Of a stretch of 64,000 nt of DNA, positions 36,318 to 47,904 are shown in pieces. Positions within the stretch are counted from its first letter, which is position 1; each line of letters begins with the position of its first letter. A program made the position numbers and the translations under genes. The notes below the pieces were generated by a model. The model searched no databases and had not been told where the DNA came from. It saw only the letters and a program-made list of their open reading frames with translations. Source of the stretch: Congeria kusceri (Eukaryota > Mollusca > Bivalvia > Myida > Dreissenidae); contig CM051036.1 of the NCBI GenBank assembly GCA_027627225.1, forward strand, positions 42,142,926 through 42,206,925, written 5' to 3'.

Positions 36318-37328
36318 AAGTAATGTTAATCAATCTAAGTGGTAAAAAAACACAATAAATCAGATGTCAAAATAAATATGGTCTAGCTAACGGTTAATCT
36401 AGGTGTCAAAATTAATATGGTCTAGATATAAACGGTGAACGCTGGTTTAAAAATTCATATGGTCTGGCTAACGGTTCACTCAGGTGTAAAAATAAATATG
36501 ATCTAGCTAACGGTTCACTCGGGTGTCAAAATAAATATGGTATAGATAACGTTTCTCTCAGGTGTCAAAATAAATATGGTCCATCTAACGGTTAACCCGG
36601 GTGTCAAAATTAATAGGATTTATCTAACCGTTATCCTAGATGTCAAAATAAATATGATATGTCCAACGGTAAACTCAGGTATCAAAACAAATAAAACCAA
36701 CTGATGTTTCAGACCTACCAGGTGATTGACTGATACATAGGATATGGCTAACGGTTAACTCAGGTGTCAAATGTCAGTATAAATATATCAGGATTACGGT
36801 TAACATAAATATGAAATGACTAACGGTAAACCCAAAAGTCAATATAAGTGATCTGGCTAACGGTTAACCTAAATGTCAACATAAATATGATTTGGCTATG
36901 GGTTAATCCAGGTGTCAACATAAATGTAATCTGGCTAACGGTTAACCCAAATGTCATCATAAATAATTATAATCTGGCTAACGGTTAACCCAAATGTCAA
37001 CATAACTGTGATCTGGTTGACGGTTAACCCAAATGTCAAATAAATATGATATGGCTTACAATTAACCCAGATGTCAACATGATCTGGCTAACGGTAAAGC
37101 CAAATGTCAACATAACTATGATCTGGCTAACGGTTAACCCAAATGTAAAATAAATATGATCTGGCTAACGGTAACCCAGTTGTCAATATAAATATGATCC
37201 GGCTAACGCTTAACCCAGATATCAACATAAATATGAAATGGCTAACAGTTAACCAGATGGCAAAATAAATATGATCTGGATAACGGTTAACCCAGGTGTC
37301 AAAATAAATATGATCTGGCTAACGGTTA
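36318..37328 (+). repeat. Degenerate minisatellite, period about 39 bp, roughly 25 copies
   Basis: Units contain GGCTAACGGTTAACCCAAAT followed by GTCAACATAAATATGATCT, with many substitutions and small indels. TAACGGTTAACC is a near-palindrome repeated throughout. Confidence 0.9.
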
Positions 37329-37639
37329 GCGACGGTTGTGTCACTATGTGACTGGATTCTAAGCAAATATAACCGTACATAGCGTAACAACATATCCGAT
37401 CGAAGAGCTGCACAAATTTAGATATTTAGTCATAGACTGGACAATTAGCCCTCACCACTTCGTTAATGGCCAGGTAATACAAATTTGGATTCAGACTAAT
37501 TGGCTCCATGTTTGTGCTATCGGTTTCCTGGATTAAATATTCAATATTGCTTTTATATTTCAGATGTAATGATATTATGCGTATATGATACTGAAGTAAA
37601 TGCTTATAATGTTGGGGGAAAAGGTTACGGCGTATTGCC

Positions 37640-38310
37640 TATACATTTTTATGCCCTCCCCCCGCACCCCCACAAAGTGGGAGGCATTAAGCATTAAACT
37701 TAGGTCCGTACGTGCGACCAGACATTTTGTAGACTCTACTTCTCTTTGACTGCTTGGCGGATTTCACTCAAACTTTCACAGCTGAAGAACTTAAACGTGG
37801 AGGTGATCGTAAAGGAACGAATTTCGGTTACGACCAATTTTGGCAGAATTATGGCGCTTTGTCATTGTTTCCACTTCAGAATATATACTTCTGTGGAGGC
37901 AGATTTACTGTTGGAGACAAGCCTTTTCTTTGTGTCCAAATATGTGTATTGTAGGCATCTGTGTCTGTGACACACCTTGTTATTTCAAATGTTACGATAG
38001 TATACATGTATATAATACTAAAGTAAGTGATTATAATGTTGACTAATACTGGGTAGGGACATGACGACTAACAGGTTCAATGTGTGTATGATATAATTAT
38101 TACATCAGGTCTGACGGCCAACGTTACATGTCATCCAGAAAATCAACACTTCGTCGTTGTGTTAGATCACGTATCCAACACACGACGTTTTGAGGACAAT
38201 TTTACCAACACTTCCGGTATATTCGTGTATTCAGTTGCCCTGCAGCTAATAGCACAGACGACAAATTGGTCACGTGATAGTTAATTTTAGTCAAATTTGA
38301 CAGTTTGGAA
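37640..38310 (+). repeat. Dispersed repeat (GCTTGGCGGATTTCACTCAA family)
   Basis: Follows a CCCCGCACCCCCAC...GTGGGAGGCATTAA hairpin-like head. It contains TTTCACAGCTGAAGAACTTA and GTGGAGGCAGATTTACTGTT, phrases that I associate with a dispersed bivalve repeat. Three overlapping plus-strand frames here look like repeat artefacts. Confidence 0.4.
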
Positions 38311-39424
38311 TGAATAAATTTAATACTTTAATCAACGTTAATAAATTCGATCTGCTTAAGCGTATAGACTTCTTGTTGAAGCAAAAATGGTACAACACTG
38401 AAACGAAACCAATCCCGTGTACTCAGGGGTGACTATAGTCTATAATGTGCTGTTTGGTGCTTTAAGTAATGCTTTGGACATTATCAAGAGTGTGAAAAAG
38501 GTGAGTGGAGCCAATTTAATTGTAAGAAATACATTCGTTTTAATAATTGTTTGAAGGATTGGTCATTTTGGGTATAAACCATATAATTTCAACTTATCCA
38601 AACAGAAACAAATAAGTACATGTTAATGGTACGAATTATTGTAATGTACAGGTAGTCATATGGAAAATGTGATGAATGAATGAATATTAAGCTCACACGT
38701 TTTGGATACGTTTGTATTTTCATCCATTGTGTACTCTGCCATTCAGACAAACAGGTGATAATTAAACTCGAATAGATTTGTATGTGTCCCGGTTTTCGGG
38801 TAAAACGTGTTTCGAAAAAAATATTAACATATGCTCTGTTGTATTTTTTTATAAAACAGGTCGGGTATTAAATGGATTTTTTCTGTCTCTAGTACATATT
38901 TAGACAGAAATCGTATGTATCAAAATAACAGCTACCAATGTATAAATTGTATAGTTTATTCTTTATTTTAATTTACTATATTTATGCACCCTACGTCTGA
39001 CTATTTGTTTATACGACTATACAATGGGTCTGTTGAAAGGGGCAGTTTATGGCTGTGAGAAATAATTTTCTAAAACCGATTTGTTTTGTTGTAGAATACA
39101 TTTAGTGTTCATATTTCAAGGTTTGAAAAGCACTTTTCTTGTGCAAAGTTAACATTTGCTAGCTGTGCAAGAAACATTTGCTACCTGGTAGACATACCCT
39201 ACTCATTTTGTTCACCACAAAGCATAGTAAATATCAAAATAGTTATGTTTCCCAAGCAAAACAGTGTAACAGACAAAAGTGTCGATATATTTTACAAATG
39301 TCTGACTTAAAATGCCATTTTTAGGAAATATTTTTTCCAACTCCAAACTGTGAAACTGTTCCTTTAAAACTTAATGTTAGTCTTTGCTTTGTTTGTTAGG
39401 AGTTTTCGCCGTATTCAACAGTAT
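38311..39424. other. Noncoding stretch
   Basis: AT-rich; I see no supported gene, RNA or repeat array. Confidence 0.45.
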
Positions 39425-39665
39425 TTCAGTCATATAACGGCGGTCAGTTAACCTACTAAAACTTTTCCTGGGTAAGCTGGTTTACCAGTACTGAGTGCAC
39501 ATACTTATGCCAGTAACTGACAAATGCCCTACTTGAATGAGAGGTAGGGTTAGAATGGCCTGAGAAATAATTTCTTGACCAATCCCCACACGAGTTATGG
39601 CTGGGAATCGAACCCGCGATCCTCGGATTTGTAGTCCAGCGCTCTACCAACTGAGCTAGCCGGCC
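39425..39665 (-). mobile_element. tRNA-derived SINE
   Basis: On the minus strand it starts GGCCGGCTAGCTCAGTTGGT (box A) and has GGGTTCGATTCCC (box B) at the expected spacing. The anticodon loop would read ACA. The 3' acceptor arm does not pair with the 5' arm, and the sequence continues for about 170 bp of unrelated body, so it is a SINE head and not a working tRNA gene. Confidence 0.7.
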
Positions 39666-39833
39666 CGGCTGTTTTAACGTTGGCTATTCCCCATCAGGTT
39701 AAATTGTTTAATTTACCCAAACATATGATAGTACTTAAATATGACATATTATATGTGTGATTGTCCGCAGTGTATTTCCATTGGTTTCAATGTTGAAAAT
39801 TGTTATTATAGAGAAATCAAATTAACAATAAAT

Positions 39834-40065
39834 ATTAGGCGTGTCGTGGGAAAATAGGGCTTAATGCATGTGCGTAAAGTTTCGTCCTTACCCCCTAATT
39901 TATTGTATGCAATCCCCTCAGGCTAATCCAGAACGACACTTTCCGCTTGTACGGTATTTTCGGTTTCGAGATAGTCTCTTCTTAACATTAATCCACTGTA
40001 GGCGGAAAGTGTCGTCCCGGATTAGCCTGTGCGAACTTTACGCACATGCATTAAGCCCGGTTATA
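39834..40065. mobile_element. Palindromic MITE, copy 6 (degenerate)
   Basis: Recognisable by ATTAGGCGTGTCGTGGG at the left, the TTAATGCATGTGCGTAAAGT motif, and the GGATTAGCCTGTGCG half-palindrome near the right. The left internal palindrome is scrambled, the right one is cut short, and the right terminal repeat is missing. Confidence 0.8.
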
Positions 40066-40177
40066 CATGTATGTTATGCGAGAGGTCATTTATTTGGAGT
40101 CCGATTCTACAGTAAACGCTTTCCAGTTTCGCCGAAGCATTATGGTGTGATGGTGCTTCCGTTCACGCTTTCCCAGT

Positions 40178-40360
40178 TTACCCTTTATGCTCGCACCCAT
40201 TGGTCGCATGACTACGATTAAAGTTTTTAGTCTCAAAATTTGTCTCGTCTTCAATATTGACCAATATTCTTGAAACTGTTCTAAGAACGCTGTTAGTTTC
40301 AGTATTACTTGGTATTCCTAATTCAATAATAGCACCAGTGATATCCGCATTACCCGCCAT
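40178..40360 (-). CDS. Uncharacterised 60-residue open frame
   Basis: Starts at an ATG in a strong context (CAAATATGGCG) and reads MAGNADITGAIIELGIPSNT, then SVLRTVSRILVNIEDETNFE. The composition is balanced and unlike random AT-rich translation. It ends in a TAA after EHKG. It might be a first exon, with a donor before the stop not identified, or a small gene. No domain is recognised. It lies about 110 bp right of degenerate MITE copy 6. Confidence 0.25.
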   Translation of the reverse strand: MAGNADITGAIIELGIPSNTETNSVLRTVSRILVNIEDETNFETKNFNRSHATNGCEHKG

Positions 40361-40814
40361 ATTTGCAAACTCCCCTGTTGTTTTTTTTAGTCCAAGTCTA
40401 TTCGTTATTCCTAAGTCTAAGAAATGGGTTGGTGACTACGGACATGGAGTTTCCAGTCACGATGACAGAAAGAATTAAACACAAATTGCCTTGCCGTACC
40501 CTTATCACCGCGAACCACGCGTTGCTGGTCCATGTGGCCAATGTGGTGGCAGACCATTGGACAAAATCTCATTTTCAATATCTTTTTGTTTTAAAAACCA
40601 ATTTAGTGTGACTGAGAACTGAAAAAAGTCACATATGATGATTGTTTCCACGTTAATTGTCGTGATTATCGGTCTGAGACAATGACCCACTGCAGTAACG
40701 TAAGCAATGGCTAGTATGTCATTGTCAATATGACTGTTAAAATTTGCTGTTAACGTAATCTATACCGCGCATGCGTTCAAGTAATAATGCGTGCGTTCAA
40801 AGACGAATCACAGG

Positions 40815-40851
40815 ACTAAATGTCGCCTTCCTTGCCAATGGGACATTTAGT
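40815..40851. repeat. Short perfect hairpin (10-bp arms)
   Basis: ACTAAATGTC and GACATTTAGT are separated by 17 nt. Confidence 0.6.
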
Positions 40852-42350
40852 GACTGAAGTCTGTTCGTTTTGCAAGGCTATAATAAACACTGAAGAAAGA
40901 CGGACTGATTGAAGAATACTGATCGTCAGATGTTCGTTAGTAAAAATCGCAAATAGAAAAGGAAGACAATTATACATTACACCTGTATGGATCCTATCAT
41001 GATTGGTCGCTCGGGCACTGGCGCAATTGAATACTAGAAGCCAAAATGCATCACCAAAACAGGTTTTGTACTCGTTATATTACAATCACAAATACAATAA
41101 AGTTGTTTTACAAAGAGAGGCTTAACGGTTTTTTTCCCAAACTTGTACACGTTGTTCGTGGTACATGTATGTCGATACAATTCATGTACGACAGATTTAA
41201 ACGTTGAAGGCTAACTTCCAAAGCCAACTCATTCGGATGTGTTTAAAAATTGATAACTTCTTTCAAAAATCTGAGAAAGACTATACCAATTGGAATATTT
41301 TAGGGAAGATGTAAACATTTATGCCAAAGATGTAAAAAATGTCGTTTGATTAGTTCAATAGTACATCGAAAGTTCTCACGTGCATCAAATTCTCGCCTTC
41401 ATACTTTGTAATATAAGGTGTGTTTTCCCTACTGTCAAGAATAAGAAATTATTACAAACAACAACAAACCAACAACGGTGTATATGAATTGTTTTATGCT
41501 TTTTCTAAGTATATGCGGTATGCGCGTTTAGCACGTACACATGTAAATACAAGGATTGGCCGCCGCAGAGACTGGTGATATTATATATGCCGTGTGGTTA
41601 TAGTATGAAACGAAGAAATATCTTGATAATTTACCTTTAAACTGGGATCGTCGAGTTGGTACATTAACCACGAATACTCGGTTTAAAAACTCACTTCCGG
41701 TTAACGTACAAACCGTTTGTCATCGCAGCAATTATTGGTTTCTAAGATCTTCATATATTATCCGAAGTGATTAAGTGCACAGTCTTTATCCGTTGTGTGA
41801 ATAATCACGATTACCATACTTACGTGCGTCCATTTATATTTTGATTTAGACGCATAGTTTTTAAGAAGCCGTTGTGACGTTATGTAGTTTACGTTACATG
41901 CATGATATGTTAATGAAATTTGCGCATTTTGTTTATGTCAAAGACTGTGTCACGCTTGTTTTCATACAACATATATGTAATATAATGCGTATATAACTTA
42001 TATAATATAAATAGTATGGATGTATAAGCCCACACATTTAGCCTTATAATTTAGGGCTTATGGGTACTTAATATTTACTGGAATAGAATATTGGGACAAT
42101 CTAGTTAATGCATTTGTTTTAAACCGTTCTTAAGTCCCAGTTTCCCATAACTGTAGTATTTTGTTTCATATTATTTATTTCCTTAATTGAATGTTGTTGT
42201 GTTGCTTGACAAAAACCTTACCATCTAAGCCTTTTTTTAAAACGGCGTTGGCTTTGTGGAAAATATACTACAGGTACGTTAAAACTATGAAAGAAAACTT
42301 AAAGGCCAGAATCCCTTCATAGGTTTGTCTTATTAAACACCTAAATCAAA
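40852..42350. other. Noncoding stretch
   Basis: No supported gene or repeat array. Confidence 0.4.
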
Positions 42351-42352
42351 GC

Positions 42353-42423
42353 CACGTGCATTGATTTGAACCCGGTACCTCCGGATTAATAGGCTATTGC
42401 CTTAACCACTCGGCCATTCCGAC
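42353..42423 (-). mobile_element. tRNA-Ser/Leu-like SINE head or tRNA pseudogene
   Basis: On the minus strand it has GTCGGAATGGCCGAGTGGTT (box A, as in class II tRNAs) and GGGTTCAAATC (box B), but no variable arm of normal length and a 3' end that does not pair with the 5' end. Not expected to be a functional tRNA. Confidence 0.6.
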
Positions 42424-45400
42424 TTACATGTTTTAATCTGCATTAATTCTTTATGTAAGTGTTCCACGTGACGTCAACAGTTTCAACGAAAACAACAGAA
42501 ACACTCCAAATTATTCCATCGTTAAGCGTTACAAACGCTTTATAATGTTATCAATTTCAACTGAGGATTACTCATAAACGAACGAGCTTTTACAGTATAT
42601 TTCTAGGTCCGTATTGTTATTTTGCTCCCTTGTAAAAACGGTTCTTTATTTTTGTAATCGGTGTCAAAAAAGTTGAAGATTTGTCAATTCGTCAATCTGT
42701 GAGCAGGTCCCTTTAAAGTAATGCTATACCCTTGTGTATCGGTAAAGAGGGAACGTGAGTGAATGTGTGCATCCCATTAGACAATACTGGCGCCAAAGAA
42801 TATACGGAGTAAGTCAGACACCTTTTATTACATGTCAAAATACGAATAGAGGCGCGTGATAATGTATAATAAAAACCGCTATACCCTTCGGCAAAGTGCG
42901 CATGCTCATTACCACAAACTTGCGCGCGCAATGCACATGTATTATGCGCGTTCGTCTGGCAAATGTAATCATTATTATTGATATTTATATGAACACCCAA
43001 ATTTAAGTTGGTAGAGATAATATATTGCAGGTAGAAAATGATGGAACCATTCAGCATCACCGTTACATTTCAAACACCACAAACATTGTTTCAGGCTTGT
43101 CACATTTGGAGTTTAAAATGACCACCAAGTATTTATTGTATCATCGAGGCATTGGTGTTCAAACTGCTCTTGTTAATAAATCGCTATACAAATGGATAAG
43201 GTATCGTTCAAGTCTTTTTTTTTAAATTAAATCTACAGGTTGTGAGCCAAATAAATAGTAGCAGAAAAACACAACAAATCCGCCAGAATCCGTTAAGCAG
43301 TAAATATTCTCAATTTAAATACGACTTCGAATGTTAAATATCGTATAACATATTTAATGCCTTGTAACCCGAAATAAGAAATATTTAGTTGAATTTAAAT
43401 TGACCGTTTTCATACAAGACGTAAACTTCTATCTTTTTATTAACTACTGTTCACATAACTGCAAAGATATTCACAAATTATATGTAGTTTAAAAAATATT
43501 ATATTAAACAAGTATATTTTATTATAAATGAAAATATTTTAGGATAAACTTAAGATGTTGTACGAGAGGCTATGTATACCTTACACAAACACATTAGTTG
43601 CTGCCTTGCCGCCCCTCAAATGTACATGGGCAAGCCACGCGCTCAGCCGTGCTTGAAACTGGGACAAAGCATGTTGACAGTAATTTATCAGAACATAAAC
43701 TGTACAGATAAAAAAAAAATTCATTCATAACTTTCGGAAATAAATTACAAAGGCTGCCACACGGGCAGAGGTCGCCGGTGAATGTTTTACTAGCTTCATT
43801 CAGATGTAAAGAATTTGGTGGCTGTGTCTTCTAAATGTCGCGTTAATCAGACTTACGTCACCGTGTATATGCATAATAGAACAATAAAACATTTTCTGAA
43901 TCGGACTATTGTGACATGAACATTCGCGGCTGATACGAGCTCTCCGGTAAAATAGAAAAGAAAGCAAAGGAGAGGTAACCAAATTTGAAATATTACAGTA
44001 AGTATTTGATATGCAAAGCCCCTCCTATGTTACGCCTACGTAGACAATTGCAATTTTCGTTCAAATGCTTTTAATTTTAGACGTCATTATTATGCATGTA
44101 TTCCCAGTGCAGCATGCTTTTTAAATGCGCTTCATAAACGATACGCGTGTTCATTTTAGTATGGAAAAGATCACCGTGCTTGACCTTTATGGTACACATC
44201 CATGAAAATCTACGGCATTGCAAAGGATGCAGGAACAAAAATATCCACGGAGGTGGCAAAGGGATTTGTTACATTTTATTCACGTAGACCTGTAATTAAA
44301 AACTGCCCTCCGGCATGCATCAAACCAAATACATTACATAAAGCAGGAGTTTAAGACATCCAGACGAAGCATGTAATTTGAACATGTTTGTGACTTACGT
44401 GGCTGCAGTCAATATATCGTGCTAGGTCATCGGGCAACAAATGTAATAACTTTGTCAATCAGACACCATTTGTAGGAATTCTGTTCTCGCCAACTGTAGT
44501 AGTCCGTGTGTACATGTAGGTCTGGTTTCCTGTAGTAGTCCGTGTGTACATGTAGGTCTGGTTTTCCTGTAGTAGTCCGTGTGTACATGTAGGTCTGGTT
44601 TTCAGTTTAAGATGTTACTTTTAGGATCAGGCTCCTAAATGGCGTTCAAAAAACTCGATCAAATTTAATTGATGGTCAAATACAGTGTATGTAAAATTGA
44701 TTCGAAAATGCGCAGCTCTAATTCAAAACTGTTCTATTTTTATGCAGATAAAATGTGTATCAAAATATCCACTCTGTTGATCCTCAACAGATAAAATACT
44801 TTAAAATTTGTGCCGGTTTTTGCGTTTTTGGATGCGCATGTCATCGTTATGAGTTTATCTTTCTACAACGCGCGAATACATGTCATGTTTGCCTTGTACA
44901 TGTATCTAAAACATACAGATCCATGTTTAAACGCTTAAAACGTAAAATAAAATGAAATACCCATAATTGTTCAATGATTGTTCAAAAGCATTTGGATGTG
45001 CTATTACAACTTAATGACTAAGGATTCAGAAAAAAAAATCGAGGAATGAATGTGAAACGTCGTATCGGCTTAACATTTCTATATCAGATACAATAGTTCC
45101 ATACTCAGCCGTGGATAAAATGTTAGCTTACTGGTCCAATGTGTGTTGTTTTTTCTTCAGTTTTCTTGTTTTGCATAAAGGAATTACTTCAATTTTAAAT
45201 TTGCTGGAGTATTGATAGTTAAATATGTGGAAACTGCAAATATGCTCCTGGGCCATAACATGTGTATGTTGATTTGATAGAAGGAACTGTAATAGTGCTA
45301 CATTTTATTAAGTACATGGACACACTATAGTGAAACAATACTGTGAACAAACGAGACGTCGCGTTGGTGCTTATAAAGTGCTAATTAAATAAACATTGTA

Positions 45401-45432
45401 CATTTAAGAAATAATTTTTGATTTATCGTTGT
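42424..45432. other. Mostly noncoding stretch
   Basis: A 115-codon minus-strand frame (42,713-43,060) and other shorter ones show no domain or splice context. The only clear structure is the triplication at 44,495-44,600. Confidence 0.4.
44495..44600 (+). repeat. Three tandem copies of a 36/37-bp unit
   Basis: TGTAGTAGTCCGTGTGTACA followed by TGTAGGTCTGG occurs three times with only a one-base T difference, so the duplication is recent. Confidence 0.9.
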
Positions 45433-45556
45433 TTATCGGCCAATAAATAACGATATGGAGTTCTTATGCGCAGGAATTAAACCGCGACGATGGCGTTCGC
45501 CCAAGTGGTTTAATATAACGCATCAGAACGCCAAATCGGTGTTTATTAGCCGATAA
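45433..45556. mobile_element. Foldback MITE, 124 bp
   Basis: The left arm TTATCGGCCAATAAATAACG continues with TTCTTATGCG. The right arm is its imperfect complement (CGCATCAGAACGCC...TTTATTAGCCGATAA). A related half-copy (GGCTAATAAACAACGATTTG) lies at about 28,325-28,375 inside Harbinger-like element A. Confidence 0.7.
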
Positions 45557-45589
45557 GCAAAGGTAATGCGAGCATTATTTCAATTCTTG

Positions 45590-46621
45590 GTTTATATAGA
45601 CTTGTATAGCAACATGACTTTAAAAATCTTCTTCTCTGAAGCCGCAAGGCCTAGAGGTTTCATATTTGGTATGTAACTTTTTATAGTGGTCCTCTACAAA
45701 GATTGTTCAAATGATGCCCCTGGGGTCAAAACTGGCCACACCCTGGGGCTCACATGGTTCATATAGACTTAAATAGCAAATTGACTTAAAAAATCTTCTC
45801 TGAAACCGGAAGGCCTAGAGGTTTCAAATTTTGGTATGTAACATTGTATAGTGGTCCTCTACAAAGATTGTTCAAATGATGCCCCTGGGGTCAAAAGTGG
45901 CCACACCATGCGGGTCACATGGTTTATATAGACTTGAATAGCAATATGTCTTTAAAATTCTTCTCCTCTGAAACCGCGAGGCCAAGAGGTTTCATATTTG
46001 GTATGTAACATTGTATAGTGGTCCTCTACAAAGAGTGTTAAAATGATGTCCCTGGGGTCAAAACGGGCCACACCCAGGGGCTCACATGGTTTATATAGAC
46101 TTAAACAGCAAAATGACTTTAAAAAACTTCTCCTTTGAAACTTCAAGGCCTAGAGATTTTATATTTGGTATGTAACATTGAATAGTTGTCCTCTACATAG
46201 ATTGTTCAAATGATGCCCCTGGGGTAAAAACTGGCCACACCCTGGGGGTTTATATAGACATGTATAGCAAAATGACTTTAAAAATCTTCTCCTCTGAAAC
46301 CGTAAGGCTCAGAGCTTTCATATTTGGTATGTAATATTGTATAGTGGTCCTCTATAAAGAATGTTCAAATGATGCCCCTGGGGTCAAAACTGGCCACACC
46401 ACATGGCTCACATGGTTTATATATACCGGTACCTGAATAACAAAATGACTTTAAAAATCTTCTCCTCTGAAGCTTCAAGGCCTAGAGGTTTCATATTTGG
46501 TATGTAACATTGTATAGTGGTCCTCTACAAATATTGTTCAAATGATGCCCCTGGGGTCAAAACTGGGCACACCCCGGGGGTCACATGGTTTATATAGACT
46601 TAAATAGCAAAACGACTTGAC
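45590..46621 (-). mobile_element. Repeat with about 190-bp units, inverted relative of 17,524-18,863
   Basis: About six units in reverse orientation, with GATGCCCCTGGGGTCAAAAC, AGTGGTCCTCTACAAAGATT and TGGTTTATATAGACTTAAAT. Neither characteristic terminus (GCTCACCTGAG) is visible, so it is an end-truncated copy. Confidence 0.75.
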
Positions 46622-47591
46622 CGGACAACATTTTCTGCAGTTACATGCGAACTATATTTTACAGTTCTGGAACTAATTTTTTCGGGTTGTTTATTGGTAG
46701 TTCAACAACGGCGAATTTTGTTCTTTGTCTATAGAAAATTCTTCTCGTGACATGTTAGAATAAATTAAACAATATAGTGTCTTTTTATACGTGAATTCCT
46801 TTTTAAGATACTATTAATATACAATGCGCTTCGAATGCTGAACACATCGTTGTCGGGCAGCCGCGTGACAGTTTTACAACAATGGCAATGATTGGTTTGG
46901 ACACGTTTATTACGTCTACGATAGTTAAATACTTTTCTGACAGCTTAACTCGATACATCACTTGTATATTCTCTGGCCCGGTCATTAAAACAAATATGTC
47001 AATTAATACGAACTTAAAACACCATAAATCATGACCAGCGTTGCACCTAACACATTTTGGATGTGACGGTCATGTGCCTATGTCCAGTCGCGTTCACGGC
47101 GGAATTAGCCGAATAGTGACGATAGTTGAAACGGGTTTTCCCGAAGACAGCCGAAGAATGCCGAAAACGCATAAATGATAACCACGACGGTAAAAAATAT
47201 GACAGCAGATGAGACATGTTGGTTGTTGAAGGACGCTGAATTGTCGTCTGTTATTTTTTGGAGATTACTAAGTTTAACTGACGGTATGTTTATATTTAAA
47301 ATTTTACCAAATATTCACTAGATATGTTTGCATAATAATATGCATAATTGTCATCAGATAATTAGATAAATAACTGCAAAACGCACGCCTTGTTAGAATA
47401 AATAGCTTGGAATAAAATATGTTAAATATATTGCTTAGTAACAACTGCAGTTATTATGTAATATTTCATTTTTATTAATGGAAAGTCTTGTTGATGGTAA
47501 TTGATACTTCACTGAATTAAAACAAGTTTTGCATTCATACAAAACGTCTCATGTAAACAACATTGTATGAAGTTCACCAAACCTTTTTCGT
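46622..47591. other. Noncoding stretch
   Basis: No supported feature beyond small frames. Confidence 0.4.
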
Positions 47592-47904
47592 CGGTTTCTG
47601 CACGTTGTAGTAAACATTAAGCCATTATCAAAATTATTGCAAGGAAACGAATTTCTACTATGCACGAAAACAATACTTAAAAAATCAATATGCACGACTT
47701 TGTATTGTTATCAAAGCTAATGTAACATTTACTTAAAATCCTATCATCGACGGTTTCTGCACGTTGTAGTAAACATTCAGCCATTATCAAAATTATTGCA
47801 AGGAAACGAATTTCTACTATGCACGAAAACAATAGTTAAAAAATCAATATGCACGACTTTGTATTGTTATCAAAGCTAATGTAACATTTACTTAAAATCC
47901 TATC
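47592..47904 (+). repeat. Tandem duplication, two 154-bp copies (period 159)
   Basis: 47,592-47,745 and 47,751-47,904 differ at only a couple of positions (for example CATTAAGCC/CATTCAGCC and ATACTT/ATAGTT). Confidence 0.95.

Noticed and set aside
39590..39665. Functional tRNA gene
   Set aside because: Boxes A and B are present but the acceptor and T arms do not pair properly and a SINE body follows.
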